Assembly: GCF_001641615.1 (NCBI RefSeq)
Contig: NZ_LRRU01000022.1
Coordinates: 372,001 to 436,000, forward strand
Origin: Pseudoalteromonas gelatinilytica
GTDB taxonomy: Bacteria; Pseudomonadota; Gammaproteobacteria; Enterobacterales; Alteromonadaceae
DNA: 64,000 nucleotides
Reading direction: 5' to 3'
Positions within the stretch are counted from its first letter, which is position 1. Every line of letters starts with the position of its first letter. The position numbers and the translations under genes were made by a program. The notes below the pieces were generated by a model that searched no databases, was not told the origin of the DNA, and saw only the letters and a list, made by a program, of their open reading frames with translations. Shown here piece by piece: positions 54,316 to 61,933 of this stretch.

Positions 54316-55724
54316 TGAAATCAATTCGCAGTAAGTTGGTTGTTACTCTTTCGATAGCAATAACAGGGCTTGTATTAAGTATATTATTAGCAACGGACAT
54401 CGCTGTTGATAGCTGGGTTGATAATGAATTTAATCGAGGCTTACATTCTAAAGCTGGCATGCTGATGACGCTGGTTCATGAAGATGAAGAAGGGTTGGCT
54501 TTTAATTTCTCGAGTGAATTTATGCCAGAGTTTGATGGGCAGCTTGAGCCTGAGTATTTTCAGATGTGGACTGAGGAGGGGGTGTTTACACGCTCACAAA
54601 GCCTTAATTTATTTGCGTTGAAGAACCTTAAGTTTGAAGAGTTAAAATTGGGTGAAACGAAAATAATGAGCACCCAGCTACCGGATGGTCGTGATGGACG
54701 AATCATTTATACTCGTTTTCAGCCGCAACTTGACTCGCACTCACATAGGAATTTTTATGATGGAGTGAGTAGACCACATCACACCACGCTTACTTTGGCT
54801 TATGCCGCATCTTCTGAAGAAGTTGATTTTATTTTGTGGTTAATTGACGTTATTTTTATTGTTACCACAGTGACCGTCATTGTGTTTATTCGGCTTTTTG
54901 TTCGCAAATCAGTCGACAGTTCTTTAGCGCCGCTGAATAAACTAAATCGGGATATTAGTAGGCTTAGTATCGCGGATAAAAGTGCCGTGATAACAATAAA
55001 AGAGCCTGTTAAAGAGCTGCAACCTATTGTTGATAGCTTAAATGCTTTTATCCAAGAAAACCGCCAGCTTTATTTTCGTGAAAAACGCTTAACCTCAGAT
55101 ATTGCTCATGAGTTAAAAACGCCGATTGCTGAGCTTATTAATATGGCTGAAGTGGCCATTCTTTTTCCAAATGAAAAGGAGTTTGAGGCAGACTTTAAAC
55201 CCGAAGTGCTAAAAATTAGCCAGCGCTTAAAGAGCATTGTGTCGAACTTATTATTGCTGCATAAGTACAGTGATGAAGCACTCCCAAAGCAAGATGCATG
55301 TGATTTAAACCAGGTTATTTTACGTATCTTAGAAAAATATGATTTAGAGCGAATTAAGTTTGAGTTTCAAGATGATATTCCTGCCATTGTCAGTAACTTA
55401 TTTGCCCTTGAATCAATCATCACCAACCTTGTAAATAACGCCAAGCAATATAGCCCTGATAAGAGCGTTGTGACTGTATGCACACTATTGAATAAAGAGG
55501 ATAAGCTGCAATTCACTGTTACAAATGAATTAAAAGTGCCTTTAACAGAAGACGATTTGAGCCAGTTATTTGATCCACTCTGGCAAAAAGACAGTGCCAG
55601 AACCTCTAATGATAACTTTGGGTTAGGCTTATCTATTGCCAAAGCGTTAAGTAAAGCAATTGATGCTGAACTTCAGGTGTCGTTAAGTGGGCAAAACATA
55701 ACCTTTAGTTTGATTATTTCTTAA
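54315..55724 (+). CDS. Sensor histidine kinase (PmrB/QseC-like)
   Basis: 469 residues. Membrane helices at about 8-28 and 174-195 bracket a periplasmic sensor of about 145 residues with many acidic residues, which could bind cations or cationic peptides. A HAMP-like segment precedes HisKA with IAHELKTPIAEL (phospho-His near residue 264). The HATPase has NLVNNAKQYSP and GLGLSIAKAL. It pairs with the adjacent regulator gene, and the divergent eptA unit is the obvious target. Confidence 0.92.
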   Translation: MKSIRSKLVVTLSIAITGLVLSILLATDIAVDSWVDNEFNRGLHSKAGMLMTLVHEDEEGLAFNFSSEFMPEFDGQLEPEYFQMWTEEGVFTRSQSLNLFALKNLKFEELKLGETKIMSTQLPDGRDGRIIYTRFQPQLDSHSHRNFYDGVSRPHHTTLTLAYAASSEEVDFILWLIDVIFIVTTVTVIVFIRLFVRKSVDSSLAPLNKLNRDISRLSIADKSAVITIKEPVKELQPIVDSLNAFIQENRQLYFREKRLTSDIAHELKTPIAELINMAEVAILFPNEKEFEADFKPEVLKISQRLKSIVSNLLLLHKYSDEALPKQDACDLNQVILRILEKYDLERIKFEFQDDIPAIVSNLFALESIITNLVNNAKQYSPDKSVVTVCTLLNKEDKLQFTVTNELKVPLTEDDLSQLFDPLWQKDSARTSNDNFGLGLSIAKALSKAIDAELQVSLSGQNITFSLIIS

Positions 55725-55799
55725 GGCTTTGCAGGCGTTTAATATGTGTGCAACACTGAGGTTATCAAAAAGAAATTAATAACAATAAGGAACAACACG

Positions 55800-55988
55800 A
55801 TGGGAAAAATTATAGGTATTGCTTTAATCGTTATTGGTGTGGCGCTAGCCGTATGGGGGTATAACGTGTATGACTCTGCAAGTGCGCAAATCAGCCGCAC
55901 GTTTAGTGGTGATACACCAATTGAAGCTTGGCTCGGTATGGTCGGGGGCGCAATTTGCGCAATTGTGGGTATTTTAAAAGTTAAATAA
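55800..55988 (+). CDS. DUF3185 small membrane protein
   Basis: 62 residues from ATG 55800, with AAGGA at suitable distance. Two hydrophobic segments, MGKIIGIALIVIGVALAVWG and a C-terminal one with MVGGAICAIVGIL, flank a polar loop with RTFSGD. This is the DUF3185 pattern; the function is unknown. It may be transcribed with the kinase gene 75 bp upstream. Confidence 0.8.
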   Translation: MGKIIGIALIVIGVALAVWGYNVYDSASAQISRTFSGDTPIEAWLGMVGGAICAIVGILKVK

Positions 55989-56054
55989 CCGCAAACATTG
56001 AAATCAATTAGCTAATACCTGATACTGTATTTATATACAGTGTCGGGTTTGGCT

Positions 56055-58229
56055 ATGAAAACACAATTACCAGCAAAATATTATTTAAGTCACTTCTTTG
56101 AGCTTGCTGAATTTATACAATCTCATTGCAAGCATTTGCTTTTAGAAGCGCAGCAGTTATTTCTTGAAAAACTCCTTCAGCTGGATGAGCAGAGCTTATG
56201 TACTTTACTGCGTATTTATTCTCGAAAGCCAAAAATCGTTGCGTTGTCATCATTAAATTATGAAGAGATCCCTAATCTGCACGGTGCTATTTTTAAGCTA
56301 AAACGGCAAGGGCTGGTGGCACATCCCAGCAGCGACGAATTAGATCTATTACTTGAGCATTTAACAAAACCAACCCTGTTAACCTTATTGGCAAACGATG
56401 AGTTAATGGCGACTCAACCTGATTACAAAAAGTCAGCCAGTAAACAGCGCTTAACCCAACTGTGTAAAGAACATATTGATCGCACCCACAGTGAATTAGA
56501 GGCGTTGTTTAGTCAGTTCGTGGTCAATAGCCGAAGTCAGTTTTATGAATATTTTGAGTTTTTACATAGCGGCCGACTAAGTGGCGGTGATATCAATCAT
56601 CAAAATCGTTTTGTGATGCGTGATTTAGGAATTGCAAAAGTACGTGGGGATGTTAATGAGAGCATATCGCGTTTTCAAACACTAGCCGAAGCACAAACGC
56701 ATTATCAATTAAATAAGCTGCGAATGCAGTTCAAAGAAAGCGAGTCACACACAGAGTATCAGAACTTAGCCCAAGCACTTTTAGCCATTAGCTCAGAAGA
56801 TGAATTAGCCCAGAGTATCAAAAACAAATTACTGATCCGCTTATATAAGCAGCTTAAAGAGCATGACTTAGCATTTGCATTTGAGTTACTTGAGCACTGT
56901 GAAGGCAGCAGTGAAGCGCAAGAGCTGGCAATTCGCCAGCGTTACAAACAAGGTGATAAAAGCTGGGTAGAACAAAAGCTTGAGCAAGTTATTCAAGACC
57001 CACTTGATGATGGCATTTTGTATTTTGCGGAGGACTTTTTACAGCGTAAATATAACAAGCAACAACGCTCACGCTTAACACAAATGCTCATTAATACAGA
57101 GCATCAATTGGAGGTTGATGACATTTACCGAGGCGATGTTGAGCAAGGAGTGTGCGAGCACTATCAACAGCTTGGCAATACGGTATTTTTTACTGAAAAT
57201 AATCTTTGGTTGAGTCTTTTTACCTTAACGTTTTGGCAAGAACTCTTTATAGAGACGCCGCATCCGCCGTGTAATGAATTTGATCTATATCCAAAGGTGT
57301 TGCTTGCTGATTGTTTTTACACAGTGCAACAAACACAAATTGAACAAAAGCTTGCAAAATTCACTAGCAATGAAGCCTTGTATAAATATATCTGCAAAAA
57401 CGCAGGGCAGTTTTACGAAGCCCCCAATAGCGTGTTTATGTGGCACAGCGATATGTTAGAGCCGCTAGAGGTATTAATAAAACACAGCCCGCTGACAAAT
57501 TTAAAAGCGCATTTACTACAAATGACAAAAACCTTTAAGCAGCTTAAAGATGGCTACCCAGATTTGATGGTGCTTAAAGAGGATAAGCTCACCTTTGAAG
57601 AAGTGAAAGCCCCTGGCGACAAACTAAGACGTAACCAACTTGTCAGTATTGAGGTGTTAAAACAACATGGCTTTGCAGTGAATATCGTTGCGGTAAATTG
57701 GTTTAATGATCCGAATCGAATTTACAGTGTGGTGGATATAGAAACCACAGGTGGTGTTCAAGGTAATAATAAAATTACCGAAATAGCGGTTGTGCAGTTA
57801 CAAGCGGGCGAAGTAATCAACCAATGGGCGAGTTTAATCAATCCTGAGCGTAGTATTCCTGCTTTTATCACCAAGTTAACTGGGATAAATGCCGCTATGG
57901 TACGTGATGCGCCACGCTTTGAAGAGATTGCCGATACACTACGCTCACTATTAAAAGGCAGTGTATTTGTTGCCCATAATGTGAATTTTGATTACGGCTT
58001 TATTCGCAAAGAATACGCTGCAATCGGGCAAGGCTTTAAAATGCCAAAGCTCTGTACCGTAGTTGAATCTCGCAAAGTATTTCCAAAGCTTAAGTCATAT
58101 TCGCTCGGTAACTTAGCAGCACATTTTGAATTGAATTTAACAAATCATCATAGAGCGTTAGCTGATGCAACCGCCACAGCAGAGCTGTTAAATCTGATTC
58201 AACAAACACAATCAAAAAAGGCGAGTTAA
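56055..58229 (+). CDS. FAN1-type VRR-NUC nuclease fused to a DEDDh exonuclease
   Basis: 724 residues from ATG 56055 (GTG 56040 is an alternative). The N-terminal part (to about residue 540) looks like bacterial FAN1: an N-terminal helical DNA-binding region, long helical-repeat middle and a VRR-NUC module with YPDLMVL near 502 and FEEVKAPGDKLRRNQ near 516, the PD-(D/E)XK catalytic residues. After a short linker comes a DnaQ-type 3'-5' exonuclease: VVDIETTGG near 561 (Asp, Glu), FVAHNVNFDYGF, and HHRALADATAT near 698 (His, Asp). FAN1 cleaves branched and crosslinked DNA. In humans and Pseudomonas FAN1 stands alone, so the fusion is unusual. It may remove flaps and trim ends. Confidence 0.85.
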   Translation: MKTQLPAKYYLSHFFELAEFIQSHCKHLLLEAQQLFLEKLLQLDEQSLCTLLRIYSRKPKIVALSSLNYEEIPNLHGAIFKLKRQGLVAHPSSDELDLLLEHLTKPTLLTLLANDELMATQPDYKKSASKQRLTQLCKEHIDRTHSELEALFSQFVVNSRSQFYEYFEFLHSGRLSGGDINHQNRFVMRDLGIAKVRGDVNESISRFQTLAEAQTHYQLNKLRMQFKESESHTEYQNLAQALLAISSEDELAQSIKNKLLIRLYKQLKEHDLAFAFELLEHCEGSSEAQELAIRQRYKQGDKSWVEQKLEQVIQDPLDDGILYFAEDFLQRKYNKQQRSRLTQMLINTEHQLEVDDIYRGDVEQGVCEHYQQLGNTVFFTENNLWLSLFTLTFWQELFIETPHPPCNEFDLYPKVLLADCFYTVQQTQIEQKLAKFTSNEALYKYICKNAGQFYEAPNSVFMWHSDMLEPLEVLIKHSPLTNLKAHLLQMTKTFKQLKDGYPDLMVLKEDKLTFEEVKAPGDKLRRNQLVSIEVLKQHGFAVNIVAVNWFNDPNRIYSVVDIETTGGVQGNNKITEIAVVQLQAGEVINQWASLINPERSIPAFITKLTGINAAMVRDAPRFEEIADTLRSLLKGSVFVAHNVNFDYGFIRKEYAAIGQGFKMPKLCTVVESRKVFPKLKSYSLGNLAAHFELNLTNHHRALADATATAELLNLIQQTQSKKAS

Positions 58230-58240
58230 ACTCGCCTTTT
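58214..58240. terminator. Bidirectional terminator between the nuclease gene and queC
   Basis: A perfect AAAGGCGAGTT/AACTCGCCTTT palindrome with a minimal loop, T-rich on both flanks. Its left arm overlaps the nuclease stop codon; on the minus strand it lies 30-56 nt after the queC stop. Confidence 0.85.
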
Positions 58241-58269
58241 AAACTTAAACTGTCCCATTCTAAATTAGG

Positions 58270-58926
58270 TTATTCGTATTCGATAGGGTCGGTAACGTTA
58301 TTTAATGCAAAGGCTTCTAAGCGCTCTTGGCAAGCACCACATTTACCACAGGCTTTGTCACGACCGTTATAACAGGTCCACGTTTGGCTATAATCAAGGC
58401 CCATTTTCAAACCGTCTGTTAAAATGTCGATTTTAGTATTGTTTAAATACGGGCTGAAAATCTCAACAGCATCGTAGTTGGCAATACGGCAAACATCATC
58501 CATCTTTTGTACGAACTCAGGACGACAGTCTGGATAAATTGCATGATCGCCTGAATGGGCACCGTAATAAACTTTGCTGGCTTTTAAAGACACCGCATAA
58601 CCCACAGCCAGTGATAGTAAAATCATGTTGCGGTTAGGCACAATTGTGCTCTTCATGCTTTCTTCTTCGTAGTGGCCTTCTGGCACATCGATATCATCAG
58701 TCAGTGATGAACCACCAATGAGTTGGTTGATTGCTGAAATATCAACAATCTTATGAGAAACACCTAACTTTTCACATACTTGAGCGGCTACTTTAAGCTC
58801 TTTAACATGACGCTGGCCGTAGTCGAAAGACAGGGCATACACTTCGTGGCCTTGTTGCAGGGCTTTATTTAATACGGTAAATGAGTCCATACCGCCGGAA
58901 TAAATCACAACTACTTTTTGCGTCAT
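58270..58926 (-). CDS. queC: 7-cyano-7-deazaguanine synthase
   Basis: 218 residues, matching the family (E. coli 231). It converts CDG to preQ0 with ATP and ammonia in queuosine biosynthesis. The PP-loop SGGMDSFTVL is at residues 10-19. The zinc-binding cysteines are in CYNGRDKACGKCGACQ near the C-terminus. It is divergent from queE, the previous step, which produces its CDG substrate. Confidence 0.96.
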   Translation of the reverse strand: MTQKVVVIYSGGMDSFTVLNKALQQGHEVYALSFDYGQRHVKELKVAAQVCEKLGVSHKIVDISAINQLIGGSSLTDDIDVPEGHYEEESMKSTIVPNRNMILLSLAVGYAVSLKASKVYYGAHSGDHAIYPDCRPEFVQKMDDVCRIANYDAVEIFSPYLNNTKIDILTDGLKMGLDYSQTWTCYNGRDKACGKCGACQERLEAFALNNVTDPIEYE

Positions 58927-59072
58927 ATCTGTTTTGCTCTTACTTTTGATAGAGGTTTACTTCAGGGCGCGATATACTACACGGCTCGGGCCTAAATAAC
59001 AATTTTTGCGCGTGTTTTTGGTTTTTTTGATGGTATGTATTTTATACCGTTGCGTCGTAAGTGAGATGTCTT

Positions 59073-59738
59073 TTGTACAAAATTAACGAAGTGTTTGAAA
59101 CAATTCAAGGTGAAGCGAGTTTTACGGGTACACCTTCAATCTTTTTACGTTTACAAGGCTGCCCTGTGGGTTGTGCTTGGTGTGATACAAAACAAACATG
59201 GGACGTTGATAATGTATATAAAGTGTCACTTGATGAGACGGTAGAGAAAAAAGCAGACTCAGATCATTGGGCGGAAGCAACTGCGGAGCAAGTGTTAGCG
59301 CTATTTAAAGAACGTGGCTACAACGCAAAGCATGTGGTGATCACCGGTGGTGAACCTTGCATGTACGACCTAAATCCAGTGTGCGAGCTACTACACGCAA
59401 ATGGCTACTCAACTCAAATTGAAACCAGCGGCACATTTGAAATTTTAGTCCCAGAGCAGACATGGGTCACTGTATCACCAAAAATTAATATGCGTGGTGG
59501 CTACAACGTATTACGCAGTGCTATGCAGCGTGCTGATGAAATTAAGCACCCAGTTGCAATGCAAAAGCATGTGGAAGAGCTCGAAGATTTATTCTTAAAA
59601 ACAGGTGTGAATCCACGTTTAGTGTATCTGCAACCAATTAGTCAAAAGACCTCAGCAACCAAACTTGCCATTGAAACCTGTATTGCAAAGAACTGGCGTT
59701 TATCGGTTCAAGTACATAAATATTTAGGAATTAGCTAG
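59073..59738 (+). CDS. queE: 7-carboxy-7-deazaguanine synthase (radical SAM)
   Basis: 221 residues from TTG 59073 (YKINEVFETIQGE, aligning with the E. coli N-terminus); GTG 59061 would add four residues. It is the radical SAM step making CDG from CPH4. The iron-sulfur motif GCPVGCAWCDTK has the CxxxCxxC-type cysteines, and the SAM-binding VITGGEPCMYDL follows. The substrate pocket region QIETSGTFE and VSPKIN are present. It faces queC across about 146 bp with no obvious riboswitch. queD is not in the window. Confidence 0.95.
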   Translation: MYKINEVFETIQGEASFTGTPSIFLRLQGCPVGCAWCDTKQTWDVDNVYKVSLDETVEKKADSDHWAEATAEQVLALFKERGYNAKHVVITGGEPCMYDLNPVCELLHANGYSTQIETSGTFEILVPEQTWVTVSPKINMRGGYNVLRSAMQRADEIKHPVAMQKHVEELEDLFLKTGVNPRLVYLQPISQKTSATKLAIETCIAKNWRLSVQVHKYLGIS

Positions 59739-59775
59739 TTTATCTGGCTAGTTCCGACTGCGAATTTCTCGATTA

Positions 59776-60741
59776 TTATCGAACTTTATTTATAAAGTTT
59801 GCTATTTCACATTGCTCTGGATATCGCCTAACTTTATTTGATAAATTTTGCTGCTCAAGAAGTAGCTCTTGTCTTGGTGGGAGATGTTCTGGGAGCTTAA
59901 TATTGTAAACAAAACCTAAATTATTCAATGCATTTAGCACCCACCATCCAGGATCTGGCTCATCTTTATATAGACCTAACATAGCTGAGCCAGGAAAAGC
60001 GTGATGGTTATTATGCCAAGCTTCACCCATGGACATAAACCCAGCAACTCGAATATTATGACCTTGCACAGCAGCTCCTTTAACATACCAACTGCGTTCA
60101 CCCTGATTATGGGCAAAATAACCAATTAACCAGTGGCCGCCAACAGACACTACAACACGAACAGACAGTCCCCACACAAGCCAGCTAATTCCTCCGATGA
60201 AATACAAAGGTAATCCTATTAATAGTGCTTGTAATAGCCATGTTGATTCTAAAAATTGATAAAACGAATTGTCTTGAACTTCTGGCTCTATATTAAATTG
60301 AGGGGGATGTTTAAGTTTTAGTTCGCAATTTAATTGCCACCATGCATCTTTAAAAATAGACGAGCCATGAAGTAGGTAATCATGGCAATGAGTTTGTCTT
60401 TGTGCCCAGTCTCGCAAATCATGTTGCTTTAACATACCTATAGGACCTGCCATGCCCACTAAAACGCCTAAATACACAAACAGGTATTCCATCCATTTTG
60501 GACATTCATAAGAGCGATGAATTAACAGTCTATGCATACCTAAAGAATGACCAAAGCATAGAGTGATACTCGTCAGAATTAAAAAAATAAAAAATGCAGA
60601 GAAGGTAAAAAAGATAGGAGCTGCGATAATCGCAATTAGTAAATTAGATAAAAACCATAAGGATTTAATAGGACTCCAGATAACGACACCAGATGATGCT
60701 GCATTTAAGTGAGTTGCAAAAACTCTATCGGTATCAATCAT
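59776..60741 (-). CDS. Membrane fatty acid desaturase
   Basis: 321 residues. The three histidine clusters of the di-iron acyl desaturase family are present: GMHRLLIHRS, the HCHDYLLHG-type second box and NNHHAFPG near the C-terminus. Four to five hydrophobic segments are interspersed. The order and spacing fit delta-9 type acyl-CoA/acyl-lipid desaturases, which raise membrane unsaturation at low temperature. Substrate and position are inferred. It is convergent with queE, 37 bp apart, and probably monocistronic. Confidence 0.9.
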   Translation of the reverse strand: MIDTDRVFATHLNAASSGVVIWSPIKSLWFLSNLLIAIIAAPIFFTFSAFFIFLILTSITLCFGHSLGMHRLLIHRSYECPKWMEYLFVYLGVLVGMAGPIGMLKQHDLRDWAQRQTHCHDYLLHGSSIFKDAWWQLNCELKLKHPPQFNIEPEVQDNSFYQFLESTWLLQALLIGLPLYFIGGISWLVWGLSVRVVVSVGGHWLIGYFAHNQGERSWYVKGAAVQGHNIRVAGFMSMGEAWHNNHHAFPGSAMLGLYKDEPDPGWWVLNALNNLGFVYNIKLPEHLPPRQELLLEQQNLSNKVRRYPEQCEIANFINKVR

Positions 60742-60814
60742 CTAAATCCTTAACTTATGAAAACAAATCCTAAATATAGCGCTAATGTGGAACTTTACAG
60801 TTGCTCTCTTGTTT

Positions 60815-61303
60815 TTAAGAGGATCTGACTTTTAACACTCTGATTGCTCGGGCGATGAAAGTGCCCGATAAGATGCCGTAAAAAGCGGCAAGTGATAACA
60901 CGAGAGCGGCATTCGCAAAAAGCTCTGGCTTAATACTTGTTAAAACACCCACCGTATATTTGGTAAAGAAGATAGCCATGATGAATATCATTGGCCACCA
61001 ACTGCCAGGTACTTTGAAAGACGCGCTTTGGGCTTGATAACTTGCTGATGAAGCAGAAAACAGCAATAAACCAATGATCGTACTGCTCAAAACGCCAGCT
61101 AGCCAGAGCAACATAATCGTTAAGCTATAACCAAAGCTTGAAGTCGCACCAAAAAATGATAAAGCAAGCATACCCAGCGGCAGTATCAATAACGTGGACT
61201 GCTTTACATGGCGCTCGCGAGTTTGTTGCCAACCAACAAAAATAAGGCCAACAAACAGACCATAAACCCAAAGTGGTGTGTGAGTTAAAATTTCAATAAT
61301 CAT
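60815..61303 (-). CDS. Polytopic membrane protein, resembling DUF6622
   Basis: 162 residues with about five hydrophobic segments. The N-terminus TLTHTPLWVYGLFVGLIFVGW-like segment, the QTRERHV loop and the following LLPLGMLALSFFG resemble the small integral-membrane family DUF6622; the name is from memory. No catalytic motif is visible. Start ATG 61303, with AAGGATG upstream. It is followed 73 bp later by the desaturase gene on the same strand. Confidence 0.72.
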   Translation of the reverse strand: MIIEILTHTPLWVYGLFVGLIFVGWQQTRERHVKQSTLLILPLGMLALSFFGATSSFGYSLTIMLLWLAGVLSSTIIGLLLFSASSASYQAQSASFKVPGSWWPMIFIMAIFFTKYTVGVLTSIKPELFANAALVLSLAAFYGILSGTFIARAIRVLKVRSS

Positions 61304-61427
61304 CTTACATCCTTGTTTTTATTATTTTTAGGAAGTTATTTAGTCGTGTCGTTTAAAGCGCAGCGCGTGTTCCTATTTTATCTGCTATTTATAAAAGTTT
61401 GTCAATTGAGTCAGTAGCCTTTAAAAC

Positions 61428-61460
61428 AAAAAAGCGTTGCACTATGGCAACGCTTTTTTA
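61428..61460. terminator. Strong terminator downstream of the bcp fragment
   Basis: A 13-bp perfect stem AAAAAAGCGTTGC/GCAACGCTTTTTT with a 6-nt loop, T-rich on both strands. For the minus strand it ends the bcp remnant, 8 bp after the heptamer array. Confidence 0.9.
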
Positions 61461-61467
61461 CTATGTT

Positions 61468-61544
61468 CTCGTAACTCGTAACTCGTAACTCGTAACTCGT
61501 AACTCGTAACTCGTAACTCGTAACTCGTAACTCGTAACTCGTAA
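61468..61544. repeat. Perfect 7-bp tandem array, 11 copies of CTCGTAA
   Basis: Eleven uninterrupted copies of CTCGTAA (TTACGAG on minus) fill the space between the stop of the truncated bcp gene (61548) and the terminator. The unit differs from the arrays at 3701 and 42007, but geometry is the same: array just after the stop codon, then terminator. Confidence 0.96.
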
Positions 61545-61547
61545 CTA

Positions 61548-61772
61548 TCAATTCTGCGCTAAATAATCCAACACCACTTGATGATGGTCTTTGGTTTTGA
61601 ACTTCTCAAACACATGTTTGATGTTGCCGTCTTGGCCTACAAGGAAGCCAATACGATGCTGATTTATACTCCAATTTAAGTGCACATTTAATTGAGAGTC
61701 ATAGTCTGCAGCTATTTTCTTGGGTGTGCAATTAACATTTTGCATATAAAGTAACACCACCAATATTGCCAT
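61548..61772 (-). pseudogene. bcp: C-terminal remnant of a Bcp-type peroxiredoxin
   Basis: A 74-codon frame. From about residue 18 (KKIAADYD) to the end it matches the C-terminus of bacterioferritin comigratory protein: HRIGFLVGQDGNIKHVFEKF and HHQVVLDYL align with E. coli Bcp HRISFLIDADGKIEHVFDDF and HHDVVLNWL. The N-terminal half, with the peroxidatic Cys, is missing; the first 17 codons are hydrophobic and unrelated. I infer that a rearrangement removed the 5' part and brought in the accessory DNA to the right. The old stop, array and terminator remain in place. Confidence 0.8.
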
Positions 61773-61933
61773 CTATGTAACATAGCTATGAAAGCCATCC
61801 TAGAAAGTAAGCTGTACTCCTAACCCAAGTGAAGAATAGAAAAGCTACTTTATAATTTCTAAGAGCAGAGTGATTATTTTTTTTGGATTTGATAACCTAT
61901 GAAGATAAAAGGAATTATACATAAGACTAAAAC
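61773..61933. other. AT-rich junction between the bcp remnant and the right-edge gene
   Basis: 161 bp without a convincing gene. It should contain the promoter of the long gene starting at 61934. A 15-codon ATG frame (61900-61947) overlaps that start and could be a leader peptide, with AAGGA inside it. I see no terminal inverted repeat of a known insertion sequence. Confidence 0.4.

Noticed and set aside
58927..59072. preQ1 riboswitch between divergent queC and queE
   Set aside because: I could not find the pseudoknot pattern of a C-rich aptamer loop pairing with a downstream A-rich tail next to a ribosome-binding site.
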